64,000 nucleotides of DNA, taken from positions 1,882,374 through 1,946,373 of the forward strand of contig CM056391.1 in NCBI GenBank assembly GCA_029718625.1, read 5' to 3'. This stretch comes from Synaphobranchus kaupii (lineage: Eukaryota > Chordata > Actinopteri > Anguilliformes > Synaphobranchidae). The position numbers were made by a program, and so were the translations under genes. How positions within the stretch are numbered: the stretch's first letter is position 1; each line of letters opens with the position of its first letter. This document shows positions 35,331 to 52,324 of this stretch, in pieces. The notes beneath the pieces were generated by a model, which ran no database searches, had not been told where the DNA came from, and was given only the letters and a program-made list of their open reading frames with translations.

Positions 35331-37464
35331 AAATGTGCAAGACAGCAAGTGAAAATATAATGACTAAAGTTCAGTTAGAGATCTCCATTCACCCTGCACC
35401 ACGGTTCTTTGTTTAGCAAATGAGCAATTAGACATGTGAATAGGACGGAGCTAGGCTCTGAAAAAGAAATCTTGGATGATTCATGATTCTTGGAGCTCTA
35501 TGACCTGGGCACAGGTAGCCTGCATGTATCCCAAAACAAACAATTTTTGGAGCATCAAAGTTTATTTTATTTGCGCTATTAATTTAAATATATTTCTGTC
35601 AGCCTATATGCAATTTGGAATAGCATAGCCTATGTGTCATAACATATGCTATCTCGTTCTTTGAATTCGTCTACACGGACTTAATTGGGTAAAATGTTTT
35701 AGTATAGCTAAATAGGCATCAGGTGGCGTGAATTGTTCTTTTTTTTTTAAACTGAATTTGCGTTTTCAGTTGATAAAAGGGTGTTCTACGAATAACTTGC
35801 TAATGTGATAGTTGTCCTCTCAGTGGGGCTTTTAGTGATCCTTAGGTGTGAATGGATGATGGGGAGAGGGGTATGGGGCAGAGGCAGGGGCACCGTATGG
35901 GGGGGAAAGGTTAGGACAATTCTAAGGGCCCCTCACTGACAGGGGTCCTAAAAATTTATTAGAGCATTACGTAATTTTAGTTCAATATTAAATTATTAAC
36001 CTATCATCATTAATAGAATATTTTATGTACAATGTACTAATAAAACTAATGGTTTCTTTTTCTTTTCTTGTTTTTGGAAAAAAGTAAACATCCAGAGAGC
36101 CTCTTTACCCCCCTGCGCCCCGGCAGGAAATGGTTTAGTCCTGCCGTTTCAAACCTGTGGCGGGTGGGCACTGTCTTAGTAGTCGGCAAATTTCGAGTTA
36201 ATACCGCAATTCTGTGGTTAATACAAAGAGTGTCATCTTGTATCTTCCTAAAGTAAAACTAGGGTTCCACAAATGCAAAGTGAGAAAAGAGTGGGCGACA
36301 GTACATCACCCAATGTTTCACAAAGGAAATCCGTGAGTGGTGCAAATTAACATGTTATCTAATTCCATAGGGAAATATGTGTGCTAGCCTACTTCATATC
36401 TTCACATAGAAAATTAGAGTCTTTCCATTTTGCTCTTTTAGCTGAAATTTATTAATCACCGGCTAGCGTTTAGCAAGCCATTCATAGGCCTATTAAATCA
36501 GTTGTCCCTGGTGCCAGGCCCAACAGATTCAACTTCAGGCTCAGAACCCCAGTCACTCCATACCCCACCCAATTAATTAGTTCTATTATATTATCGATTA
36601 TAGCTGTTTATTTTAACTGCAAAAATAATGTTTGTTATGGTTCTACAACTGATCATTTACTTTAATTTTGAGCTAAGTGTAGTTTTATTAGTCACCAGTT
36701 TTACTATTTATAGAATCATATACAAAACGGCATCGTAAAAAAAACATTAAAGAATATCACAGGTTCAAACCGCAACAGCATGTTAGTCCAGTCATGCACC
36801 AGCTGCTATTTTCTTGGCTGTAAGGTCTATGCAGATACAATATTAATGTAATTATGTTCTGCACTGTCTCTCTGTCGGACTGCCATAGTAATAGCAACTG
36901 ACAACACCAAGGCAAAACCCAGATTTTTTTGTGGATATTATTTAGTTGCCTCTAGCAGTCAGAAAATACAATTTTAAAGATGTTTGAGGGCACTTTCTTT
37001 CATCTTTTCCTTGCAACCTCTGTTCTATTAGCTGTGTATTTCCTGAATGGAATTCAGATTACATCAGCAAGTTAAATACTCACAATTTCCAGGCCTTTCT
37101 ACAACCTGGTGGCAAAAAGGTATACGCCGCTGCCAGTGACAGGCAAAGGACCGTTCTATATTGTAAACTGGCGGAGTCAAACTCAAGCTTTCATACAATA
37201 AGTATCTGATATGAGGCTTCAGCTCATTTAAATTGAGAGTTTTCAACATTCTGTTCATTTAGCAATGATCCAAGGATCAAGCTGAAGGTCTCCACACTAG
37301 AGAAGACAAGACTGGAAAATTGTCTCTCATTTCCCCGAGGAGGACAGTTTGCATAAGTGGCTAGGTACGATTTACGGCAGCATTCGGAATTGTTTTGTTT
37401 ATTTGCGTGGCACGGAAGGGAAAGCGATGGTATTTCAAAAGCAGCAGCCACTTAGCTTGGCATC
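35331..37464. other. Intronic stretch, no feature supported
   Basis: No recognisable coding or structured repeat beyond short homopolymers. Confidence 0.5.
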
Positions 37465-37545
37465 AGTCTAGTATAATGTTTAGGGACCTGGGCTTGTTAC
37501 TGAAAGGTTGTGGCTTTCATTCCCAGCTGGGATAATTGGATAAAA
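37465..37545 (+). repeat. tRNA-derived SINE head, truncated
   Basis: AGTCTAGTATAATGTTTAGG (worn A box) is followed by CTTGTTACTGAAAGGTTGTG and TTTCATTCCCAGCTGGGA (worn B box). This matches the tRNA-related 5' part of common fish SINEs. The body and tail are missing. Confidence 0.6.
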
Positions 37546-40234
37546 AACATCTCTTGTTATTAAACGAAGATATTAATTCTGCAATCATGCAGTGGAACAC
37601 AGGTGGATTTGAGATCAAGCATAGTTGCACTTTGTTAATGTTTTAAGGGGGGTGAATACTCTAGCCCATTTTACATGCCAACATTTCCAACTCTTTTTGC
37701 CATTTTGCATCAGCACTTAAGCGGCATTGGCTAAATTAATATTGTTTGTAAGGACAGACAGGAATTCTGAGATGGCTATTTGAAAATTTAAGCTATGTAC
37801 GTGGGCCTAAGTACTGGCTGGCAGCACAAATTTCAATGCAAGTTGGACTGCCTCTCGGCTTAAATAGAATAATAAAAATTTCAGAAGTGATGAAGGGGGA
37901 CAGGGGAACATTTTATAATCGGCCAGTTGCTTGGTTAAGAAATCACAGCACTTAGCAGTTCCATAACCACACGTTAAAACAAAATGATCAATATCACAAC
38001 ATCTTGTTTTTTTTATTCTCAACGCACTGTTTAGGCAGATTAAAATATTTCAGGTTTTCATCACCATTGGTACTTATGTAGGACAGACAAGCTGTTCAAG
38101 TGTTTAGCTTTGCCACTGGTGATGAAATTATGCAAACATATAGCAAATCAGTATCATGGATCAGTATCACTCTGTCATGGCAGTCACAATATTTTGCCCA
38201 CTAGGATTAGCATGTTTGGCACACATTATTGTGTAGCATTAGCAGATAAATTGCCATATTATAAAAAAATCAAACACTGCCTGGAAATGTGCAGCATGTG
38301 GCTATTTTGGAAGCTACTGTAGGTGAAAGCAGCTTTTATTGGAATTTATGATAGCATCATTTACATAGAGAAATTCCGTTTGCACCATATGCTTTCACAG
38401 TGGACGTGGACGTGTGAGATTTTTTTCTAGGAAGTGCCTCTTGCTGCCTTGATAATGGCTATTTGCATCATTGCATTCTTGGAATGGCTTCCATACCAAC
38501 CCATCAAGCTGCTGGTTATTGTGGGCAGGCTCCACATTTTTGGGACCTTCAAAGATATGACAAAGGAAGAAGGGGACAAGCAGCTGATGCCTTCCTGTTT
38601 TAACTATTTGATGTCAAGACTACGATTGACAGTTGGTCCTCGGAATTGCACTCTATCCCCACTTAATCATATTCCTCACCACCATCACCCCATTGTGTGA
38701 ATCATCTCCACTGACTGCGCAGTCAGTTTTTCTTGAACAGTAGGCTACAACAGACTATAAGCTTACTCCTACATTGTTGAGTACTTGATAGAATGTGAAG
38801 GAAACTGTTGAAAAATAAAATACATAAGAATGATCTATTCAAATCTCTGCTGTTAATCAAGACTTGAAAGGTGATCCATTATAATGGCTGCTTCCTGGTC
38901 ATGGGAGACATTTCTAAGATGTCCCCACTAATTCGATTGCTTCTAATCCCTGAAAATTGGCTCTTCAGCCTTTTGAACTCCGTGCTCATTTCCCTTTGCA
39001 TTAAATCCTCTTTCCTAGAAATTTTCAGAGAGAGGAAAATGCTGAGTTGGTTCATTGTCAAGGCTGCAGAGATGACAAACCAAGCAGCTTTCGATTTTGA
39101 GTCATCCTGGCGCTGCCTGTAGATCTCTCCGAGGATATCGCTCACTGTTCTTCCTCCTCAGCTGAAAGCCTGAGGGGTATGTCTAGTCTTTCCCAGCCAT
39201 ATTTCCTCTTTGACTCGCTGATGTCACTTGTAATTCAATAAGAAGCAGCCAGGAAAAAAGAAGAAGTATGTTTAGAAGTGGAGAGATTATTTGTCTGACT
39301 GCTTTAGTGTTTTTATGGTTCCACCCACAGCGTGTTGCCTGTTTTGATTTCTGTGGTGGGCAGGCCAGGATTCCCTTTGTGTTTGCTGAACACAAATTTT
39401 ATTTGGGAATTCTCTCATGAATTCTATACTTTCCCATCTTTTATGGGTGACATGGTGACACAAACAACAGACTGAGGCTATTTTCAATTGCCAAAGGATT
39501 GTTCAGGCCTCTGCAATTTCACTTTTGAGTTGTTTTGTTGGAGGGCATCTGAGCAAATGCACTGTTTGTCTTTACTTTGACTTTTATTATTAGACACTCG
39601 GGGGGGAATGAGGAAAAGGTGCTCACTGGGCTGATACATTTGAAGTCCAAAACATATTGGTGTTATTTACATGAAATCATTGTGTTTATAACAAAACAGT
39701 ACAAAAACTCTCAAAATATAGTAATTTTTCTTTGCCAGAAGAAAATAAAAATTACTATATCAATATCTCACAGCACATACGGCCTGTAAGGGATGTAAAT
39801 AACTAATAATTTGGTTATGGAAACTCGCTCTCTCTACAGTTGAATAGTATTTGTACACTCGACTAGGCTAAACTTGAGGTCAATGTTAATGTAAAACAGT
39901 AGGCTATAGTTGAGATCAGTGTTAATGCTTTGTTTATTAAATTCATATTGTTACCAAATGCAACTTTGGGTAATTAAAAATGCTCAAAATTACTTTAAAA
40001 AGTATAATATTAAATAATCACCTTTTTACCAAGGTAAACATTTATGAATTCAGATTAACTTTAACTTTAATTGACTTAGAACTTTAACTTGACTGTAGAA
40101 ATATTGGCGAAGTGACATTTTCGGAATTTTATTTCACGCTCCCGAGCCCGTTTGACTTGGCGTGTGCCAAAGTGGGAGAAGAGTCGCTGGTGGAGGTGTG
40201 TCAGTCCAGATCGAGCAGCGAACGAGCAAATTTG
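37546..40234. other. Intronic stretch, no feature supported
   Basis: Opposite-strand frames overlap at 38871-39145; neither has a domain or splice context. At 40144-40206 a GAGCCCGTTTG-led segment resembles 40321-40394, which lies inside the next element. Confidence 0.5.
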
Positions 40235-41191
40235 GGGCTCTATTTTCTAGCCGGTGGCGAGCCAGCAATTTTGTGGCCGGTGGCGAAGTTGCTATTTCAT
40301 CATGGATGTGCACACATCTGAGCCCGTTTGGTAATTTGGTGACTCACCGTGCGCTGAAGTGGGAGGGAATCCGCTGTTGCTGGGCGTGTCCGTCAAGAGG
40401 GAGCAGCCCAGTTAAATTTTAGTGCAGCGGAATGCAATTTTGGATTAGACTGTGATTAGCACCTGCACTGCCTGCCAGATGAGACCACGTTTACAGCGCG
40501 AATCGCACAACAGCGTATGGCGAGTTGCTAATTTCTGAGCTTTCCCAAGCAATGCGTGCAGGATCCTATTAAAAAGCCAATCAACCATTTTGTGGATAAT
40601 ATGTGGTCCAATCTGACTTTGAAATAAATCCTCCAAGCAGGAAAAATGTATACTTTGCTTTTATTGTTCGTTGTCTTGTTTCTATTTAAATTTTAGGCAA
40701 ATTCCTGTATTTATTTATGTTTTTAATTGTTTATGTCTGCTATTATACTGCACTGTGGTCCCAGGGGTAGCCTATTGTATTCTTTCTTACACCAGTCTGT
40801 AATGAGAAGAATGACAAACTTGGTGCATACATTCACTCGTATTGCATGTATAGCGATAAAAACGTACCTCTTAATTCAATTGCATTCAATTAAATCAATG
40901 CGTTACGCGGAATAGCCCGACATGGTCAAAAAGAGTCCACCCAATACGCCGGGTCGCAATGCACACGGCTCTTAAAAGGACTGAAAAGAGGTAATTTGAT
41001 TAGCTATGGTTGAATCCAGCTGAAGCACACCCACTGATAAATATTCAGCATAACCTGTGCAGTGAGCTGTGCGCTCCTTGCCTCTGGTCCGAAAATAGCG
41101 ATATTCAGTAGCCACGCCCAGTGCTCCATGCCCTACACCATTGACTGTGACGGCTCGCCGCACGCCACACACTTGCCGGAAAATAGAGCTC
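40235..41191. mobile_element. Second element with GGGCTCTATTTT ends (Harbinger-like)
   Basis: The left end GGGCTCTATTTTC and right end GAAAATAGAGCTC are inverted and match the ends of the 3202-4171 element. The length is also similar (957 versus 970 bp), but the interior differs and no Myb-like frame is seen. The flanks do not show a clean 3-bp duplication (TTG versus TAA). Non-autonomous. Confidence 0.55.
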
Positions 41192-41564
41192 TAAATGTTG
41201 ACGTCACAACTTTAATATGATTAGCCAGTTTTCACCCATACATTTTGAGTACTGTACCACACATTAACATTTTGCACTTAACATGTGGATTAGTGGCATG
41301 GATTTTGTCAACTTCAGATCATTTGTCCAATCATTTGTCGCCCTTATTTCATGAGAATAATAATTTTATTGAAAGTAATTACATGCTTGCTATTTGTTTG
41401 GTTTATCCCAAGTTTTTACATTTCAAGTGAGCATTCAATTATTTGAATGTTCATTTGCATTCTTAGTTGAAATGCATATGTGGAATGTCATAGGTGCACT
41501 AAACTCAGTGTGTGCACATGCTCTCTCCAATAAGTGTAGAGCCTGATTGTCTGCATGCATTTTT
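41192..41564. other. Intronic stretch, nothing seen
   Basis: AT-rich, no repeat or coding signal. Confidence 0.5.
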
Positions 41565-41945
41565 GCACCCCCCCTTTTTCTCCCAATTTGGAATGGCCAA
41601 TCGTACTCGCACTTAACAGCTCATTGCGACCTCCATTGAGGATCTGAGAGGGCCGCGGACTCTCCTCTGGGGCACACGATGTTGCCGCTGCTTCTTATAA
41701 CACGGCGGTCGACAAGTCCGGCTCACACGACTGGAGGAAGACACTTGACGTGCAGCCGAACGGGGTGAACCGCGAGTGCCCGGCTGACCAGCAGGAGCCG
41801 CTGGTGTGCGATGAGATTTCATCCCGGATGGCTGAAGCCCTCTCCCTCCCTGGGTGATGTTAACGCCCGCTCTGTGTCGCCCTGCAGGGCTGCCGGCCAC
41901 AGTTGAGACTGGCACGGCCTGGATTCAATACCAGGCCTCAAATGG
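41565..41945. repeat. Dispersed repeat, longer copy of the 16.9-kb repeat
   Basis: Begins CCCAATTTGGAATGGCCAAT after a C/T-rich run and ends near GGCCTGGATTCAATACCAGG, the latter reminiscent of a worn B-box region. The central part matches 16915-17135. The GC-rich interior gives a spurious 100-codon minus frame. Confidence 0.55.
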
Positions 41946-43683
41946 CAATATCATTACCTCAAATTTAGCTCGCAGTACCTGGGTTCCGCATTGTGCATTT
42001 GTTTTTCAGGCAGGAGAACTGGATTGCGTAAAACTCGAATCGACACAGACAAACTATCACTGACCGTGTCACCGTCATAATGCCTCTCCATGCTAGCTTA
42101 GCCCTGCTAGCAGGCATCTGGCAGGAGGAAGTTGTTTTTGCTCAGCCTTTGAGCCTGCAGTGCAGTGTGACCTACATTAGACACGATTAGATTAAAGAGC
42201 TTCTACGGGGCTCTGTTCTGCATTGCTATTCCATTCCAGCAATTTTTCGAACAATATGTCTCCCTTCAGAATCCTGCGCTGGCTTGTAATATTACTGCCT
42301 GTAAAGTCAAGGGGAACCTACTACTGTCTGGTACACAAACAAAGACGACCTTCCCAGGACAGTTTTTGCAATATTTTGTGCATGATCTTTGTACAGATAT
42401 AATAACTTAAGAACGGTAAGCAAATAACAGAATTGTCAAATTGCAAAAAGTATGATCTCTTACAATAATTACACACTTGTTAAACCCAGGTGAATTGTGC
42501 TATTAAATCATATATTTTTTCCCCCAGAGAGGCTATTATTCCATGTTCTTGGAAAAGATATGTAAAAGGAATAATCTCATATTGATAGAAAATTTTGAAC
42601 TAGCAGAACTCGAAGTAATCCAGATGTCTAGCATTTGCAGACAGAAGCACCCGCCCTGAACCCCCCCACCCCCCCCCCCCCCCCCCCACCCCTGCCCACA
42701 CCCGGCCCATGGGCCTGCTGTGTATTTTTGTCTTCTTTGTGCCTTGGCTGCCGTTGGGCCGCCACATGTAACACTGGGACCGCACCACGCTGAGCTGGAG
42801 CGAGAGGTTCCGCTCTTAGCTTGCAGGCTCCAGTGTAAACACTGGACTAAAAATAGAGGCGAGTGAGTGAAAGGCCATCACCAGCAATGACAAGCTTCCC
42901 AGCATAAACTCCAGATGTCCTGAGCTACCACATTACACTAATGAAATTTCTCAAGATATCAGGGGCAAAGTTGAAGGAACCTCTCATCGTAGCTAAATGC
43001 ACACACACAGATGGTTCTTGTGTTGCCATAGTTTCTTCATAGAAATACAAATGGTGTTGAGTTCAGCAAAATGTACTGGATTGTAAGCATTCATTCCTGT
43101 GGCTTTTGCATTGTAAATATTAATCTCTGAGATTATTGTGTCTGCAATCAGACAACCTATAACTTTTGAGGTAGAAATGTCTATCAACTTTACTGGCGAA
43201 CCTTAACTAGTTGTGACGACAGTGAATTATTTAATCAATGCAGAAATAGATTTCATGTCGCCCTTATTCATCTTTTCCCCCTGTAAAGATGATTAAATTC
43301 AAAATTTAGACAATTTGGTAAATTATCAAGAAATTTTATTGAAGAAAACTGTCTACCTAAAAAAAATGACCTCATTTAATTGCTAAATGATCTTGAGGTG
43401 TACATTTAGTCCAATAATATTGAGTATGTAGATTACAAAATCACATGCTTCATGCTGTGCTATAGTAGCAATGCAGCCAATTTCTTAGAAGTGTGTAATA
43501 ACACAATCATTTACTTAACTTATTTTCATAGTTTTATTGGTTCAAATGACCAATTCCCTTGAAAATGTACTCTCAATAACAAACAAATTAGTTTTTGCTA
43601 GATAGCAATCATTTTCCAATCTCTGCTTAAGACCAGACATTGTCCGATGTTAGATTTTAGTAATATTGTGATAATGTGCTTTT
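41946..43683. other. Intronic stretch with poly-C tract
   Basis: A C-run with a few A interruptions spans about 42660-42692. Otherwise no feature. Confidence 0.5.
42660..42692. repeat. Poly-C tract
   Basis: Nearly pure C on the plus strand. Confidence 0.95.
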
Positions 43684-44260
43684 TGTTGTGGTTAGAACAC
43701 TGGATAGGACCCAAACGCAAGACTCTGAGGCAAACTCGTGGAAAACTCCGCAAGGAGTGGATTTATTAGCAAGGCAAGGTAGTAGACAAACAAACAGGGA
43801 AAACTGAACGTGACGGACTGGAAGCGGGGTTGGCGAACTAAATGGGGCTGGAGCGGGCAAAACGGGAGGCAGGCAGGGCGGGCTGGAGCGAGGAACAGAG
43901 AACAAACAGGTTAGCAAGCAATAGAGAAAACAAACTGGCCGGGAGTCATCTCAAGACGGAGCTGAGAAAACGAACTGGCAATGAATGACTGAGAATGGGG
44001 AACTTAAATAGAGCAGGGAACAGGTGAGAATGCTGACTGAATGAATGAGGGGCGTGCGGAATGTGTGCGAGGAGGGAGAGTGATAGGCTAGTCAATGAGG
44101 GGAAAAATCATAAAAACAAAACGGGGTACCATGCCCAGCCTGCAACAAACACGGAACTAGACAGACACGGAGAACTGAAAACCACGGCGTGAAACATGAG
44201 GGATGGGGAAACGAAGGAAACGAAAGGGAGGTGGACTGGAGGGAAACGGCGGATGTTACA
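43684..44260 (-). mobile_element. Solo LTR, minus orientation
   Basis: The sequence begins TGTTGTGGTTAG and ends GGATGTTACA, flanked by CTTTT on both sides (43679-43683 and 44261-44265). On the minus strand it reads TGTAACATCC at its start. It then has a CTATTTAAG TATA-like box (44011-44003), an AATAAA signal (43767-43762) and an end ACCACAACA, in the correct U3-R-U5 order. No internal genes, so a solo LTR. The 577-bp length and layout fit a fish LTR retrotransposon family I cannot name. Confidence 0.85.
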
Positions 44261-44265
44261 CTTTT

Positions 44266-46832
44266 ATAACAACAGACTAATCAGAATGAATGTTTTTTGT
44301 TCTTGTTTTGCCAGATTTTTTTTTGTTTGAAAATATTCATGTAACATACAGTTGGAATGTTGCTGTTTATGTAAATAACATATATTGCTAACTCAGTATG
44401 ACAGTGATATTAATCTTGATCAGATCATAAAACACTTTTTGTCCATTATGAGAATTGAAGTCTATTTTTTATGATGCGTGTGTTTAGCTACGCAGGTGTT
44501 TAGCTGTAATGCACTCTATTACAAAGATCCAAGTTTGTTTTACTGTAGGTAGCTTTGGTTGTTGTTTTTTTTGTGAGAAATGTCCTCAGTTTTAATGTGA
44601 CACTAGAAAAAGCAGTGTCGAGAAAGGTATTGTCCCTTGTGGGGTACAACTTTAGAGTTTTGGGATGATCATTTACGGTGATGGATGGGATAGACTCTTT
44701 AGTTGTGTATTGTGGCATTCTTGGTACGAAATGAATACCTGAAAATAGATCAAAGCTGGGTCGGTGGACAATTAGGCTTAAATGCAGAATTCATAATAAA
44801 TTACATTTTTGGGATTACCTTTTGTACCAAGGAAGTGTGATAGCCCATTGGCTGCTATAAAATAATAAGTATTAGAACATTATGTTTATTAAAATAAAAA
44901 ATAAATAACGGCCCACAAGTTAGACAAAGACAGGGGTATATGCCTCAAAGGTGTCTGTGCGTCACATGCTAGAGAACAGTTATTTTTGTACAGTTATGTC
45001 TCCTTAGGTCTACAGAGTGTTGTGACAACAGAGTACAAGTTTAACAGAGTACAAGTGTGAGAGCCAAGTATTCCGCCTCGTTCTGCCTTCCTGCTAGACT
45101 GTCCTGTGGCCCTGGAGCCCTGGCTTTCTGCGGCCCCACACAAATTAGCACAGTAGAAACATGAAACACATAAAGGGAAAGGGATACAGTGAACAGGGTG
45201 TGGGGAATGAACCCATGATGCAGTGTATACATATCGTAGTAGCTTTCCTTTTAAATTCAAATGCTAGCCTATATTGTCACACTTTCAGCTAGCCCGGATC
45301 ACCGCGGTGACTTGGGTACGCACCCTGGGGCCCAGCATGCCGAATGGCCCTTACGTGTGCAAGGAAAAACGATTTAATGGGGAATGGTGATGGTCAGTTT
45401 GTGAATCGTTCTATTGAACAAACTGACTTAATACCATTAGCAGGCAGTGCACATTCCGTGCACCGGACTAGATAAGCTATCACAGATAATATTGAGCTAA
45501 ATATTTAGCTATTCTGTTCCTTTTTTTTATGTGAAGCACATTGAGTTGCAATTGTTGTATGAAACATGCTATATAAATAAGATTTGATTGATCCTCATCC
45601 ATTTTCATTTTCTGTAATACTAGAGCCAGCTATGTAATAAATATGATAGAAGTGATTTCACAAAGACCACGACACCTTACTAAGTGTTTTTAAGCATTGG
45701 TAGGCTAATTTTGCATATATATTAATCACAAAAAACTACGTTTTAAGTGAAATGTTTGCCGAAAGCAGCCCTAACGCTAACATCGGCCTGTTCTCCATCA
45801 AGGTGTATCAGCACTGAGCTTTGACAACTTCTACAGCCCTGTGTCTACCGTAGCCTACTTAAAAACACTCACCACTGTACTCACCACTGGGCAGATTGCT
45901 TAATTCAAACCTTCTCTCACAGAGCCTAATTCGTACTCTTGGAGAAGGTGCTCTGAACAGTATATTGGCAATCGTGGAAAAAGATCTTGCACTTTTATAA
46001 AGCACGCTTCATTTCGAACATGCCCATGTGTCCTATTTGGGACCACATATCTTGTATTACTCTTTCAGCAGAGCTTGTCCACAAACTGTGTTGGTATGTA
46101 GCCTAGCCTAGCCTAGCCTAGCCTAGCATACAATGTTTTTACTAGTGTGATTAAGTGATAGATCCTGCATTAAGTTGTATATTACAGAGTGTAATGTTTA
46201 TATTGCTATGATCTCTTACGTATAAGAATCTAATTTTCACTCATAACTCCAGATCATACTTACTACATCATACATCAAAATGTTATAATGTAATGTATGT
46301 ATAGGCTATGGAATATATTTCATATATCTATTATGCAGTTTTGTTTTCTAACAGGGTAGTAACTGTAGTAAGTTTTGAACAATGGCAGAATTTCAATTTC
46401 TGAAATGTAGTTTTTTATTTTGTAAATACAAATTGCACGTATATGTAAATACATTTTGTTAATCCAGTTATCTTTCCCCACTGTATTTGTATGGATTTCT
46501 AACTAGATACATTTGTATGTCGTTTTTCCCCTCTCTGACAGTAATTTTAATTTTAGAGTTATTTTACTGTGATTTATATAAATTTACTCTAAAGTAAATT
46601 TTGCATATTCATTCTCAAAAGATTTTCATCTTAGGAAAAACTTAAAATCTTGTAGTAATTTAAGAAGTACTATGCCTTCTTGAGAGAATTCAGTCCTTTG
46701 TGGAGAGCATGGATAATATAGTCCTCCTGCAGACTGGTTAAGCCCCCTCTTTGTTAGGTAGATGTCGTTCAGGTCCCCTCTTGGCTAATTTTTAAAAAAC
46801 CATTAAAAGTGAAATCTCAGTAAATAGTATGA
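44266..46832. other. Intronic stretch with minor repeats
   Basis: At 45515-45592, GTGAAGCACATTGAGTTGCA followed by GCTATATAAATAAGATTTGA resembles the 3' tail of common fish LINE/SINE copies. At 46098-46128 there is a CCTAG pentanucleotide repeat. No gene recognised. Confidence 0.5.
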
Positions 46833-47332
46833 NNNNNNNNNNNNNNNNNNNNNNNNNNNNNNNNNNNNNNNNNNNNNNNNNNNNNNNNNNNNNNNNNNNN
46901 NNNNNNNNNNNNNNNNNNNNNNNNNNNNNNNNNNNNNNNNNNNNNNNNNNNNNNNNNNNNNNNNNNNNNNNNNNNNNNNNNNNNNNNNNNNNNNNNNNNN
47001 NNNNNNNNNNNNNNNNNNNNNNNNNNNNNNNNNNNNNNNNNNNNNNNNNNNNNNNNNNNNNNNNNNNNNNNNNNNNNNNNNNNNNNNNNNNNNNNNNNNN
47101 NNNNNNNNNNNNNNNNNNNNNNNNNNNNNNNNNNNNNNNNNNNNNNNNNNNNNNNNNNNNNNNNNNNNNNNNNNNNNNNNNNNNNNNNNNNNNNNNNNNN
47201 NNNNNNNNNNNNNNNNNNNNNNNNNNNNNNNNNNNNNNNNNNNNNNNNNNNNNNNNNNNNNNNNNNNNNNNNNNNNNNNNNNNNNNNNNNNNNNNNNNNN
47301 NNNNNNNNNNNNNNNNNNNNNNNNNNNNNNNN
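46833..47332. other. Assembly gap (500 N)
   Basis: Exactly 500 N, a conventional gap size, so true length is unknown. The open frames crossing it are artefacts. Confidence 0.99.
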
Positions 47333-48004
47333 TGTCAGAGTCATTTTTTTAAAAACAAAAACTATTGAAGTTTTCTTGTTTTTCTACAATGAAATGTGAC
47401 AGGCCCTGGCCAATGAGGCAGAGAGTTCAAGCTTTAAAAATTATTCAATGGAGATTTATTGAAATCATTTATAACATAAAATTTTGACAGCACTGTCCAA
47501 CATTTTCAAAGCATGAAACTGTTGCAAAGCATGAAACTGCTTTTGAGAAAACAAACTCCAAAGTTCAGGCACAGAGTAAAAGATTATAAACTTTAATATA
47601 TCCATTCCCTTTTAGCAAATGATCTTTTGAGCAGATAACACATTTACATAATGTGATGAGTGTTGGGTGTGATTACCAGAACGGGTCACAAATTAAAGCC
47701 ACTGGCTGTTGCAACAAACTGGCATCACTGTGTTGTGAAAAGCTTTGACCCCGAATTTAAATGTTCTGCAGACCTCAGCTTTGCATCCTGACTACACCTG
47801 ATGTCTACACCTGTCACTCAAACCCACAAGGCCACAAAACAGGGAGGGAGGGGTTTCCAGTCAATCAGAATGATCGACAGCATTTAACCCCGCCCCCCAA
47901 GTCCACCCCTAAGGCTGCACAAGTCTTCCTCTGACTCATGTCTGTGCGAGCCTGAACTGTGAATGGAGGTGTGAAAAGAAGCAGCACTCGGTCTAAAGAT
48001 GCTT
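47333..48004. other. Intronic stretch, nothing seen
   Basis: No coding or repeat signal other than a short AAAGCATGAAACTG duplication near 47508-47540. Confidence 0.5.
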
Positions 48005-51552
<3,548 letters not shown>

Positions 51553-51657
51553 CAGAGAGAGAGAAAGAGAGAGGAGAGAGAGAGGCGGAGAGGGGAGAGA
51601 GAGGAGAGAGAGAGGGGGAGAGGGGAGAGAGAGGGAGAGAGAAAGAGAGAAAGGAGG
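51553..51657. repeat. GA-rich microsatellite
   Basis: GAGAGAGAAAGAGAG-type purine tract, interrupted by GGGG steps. The minus transcript would be a pyrimidine tract of about 100 nt. Confidence 0.95.
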
Positions 51658-51748
51658 TGAAGCCAGTGCCACAATCACAACACTGCAATCAAATCAGTCT
51701 CAGTTACAGCCCAGGGTGAGCTGGAGTCTGTTCATATTACAGACAGAC

Positions 51749-52324
51749 CCGTGTAACGCACAGCGTGTAATCCAGCGTAATGCACTGCGTGTAATCCCGC
51801 GTAACGCACTGAGTGTAATCCCGTGTAACGCACAGCGTGTAATCCCGTGTAACGCACTGAGTCGTAATCCCGTGTAACGCACTGAGTGTAATCCCGTGTA
51901 ACGCACTGAGTGTAATCCCGTGTAACGCACTGAGTGTAATCCGTGTAACGCACTAAGTGTAATCCCGTGTAACGCACTGAGTGTAATCCCGTGTAACGCA
52001 CAGCGTGTAATCCCGTGTAACGCACTGAGTGTAATCCCGTGTAACGCACGCGTGTAATCCCGTGTAACGCACTGAGTGTAATCCCGTGTAACGCACTGAG
52101 TGTAATCCCGTGTAACGCACTGAGTGTAATCCCGTGTAACGCACTAAGTGTAATCCCGTGTAACGCACTGAGTGTAATCCCGTGTAACGCACAGCGTGTA
52201 ATCCCGTGTAACGCACTGAGTGTAATCCCGTGTAACGCACAGCGTGTAATCCCGTGTAACGCACAGCGTGTAATCCCGTGTAACGCACAGCGTGTAATCC
52301 AGCATACCGCGCCGCATGTAATCC
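51749..52324. repeat. 24-bp minisatellite (about 24 units)
   Basis: The unit is GTGTAATCCCGTGTAACGCA followed by CTGA or CAGC. Because 24 is a multiple of three and no stop falls in some frames, it yields long periodic frames (an 8-residue repeat with GITRCALH on the minus strand). These have no PAR-3 similarity and lie inside an intron. Edge units decay to AGCATACCGC near 52300. Confidence 0.97.

Noticed and set aside
46817..47368. Two frames spanning the N run
   Set aside because: They consist almost only of undetermined residues.
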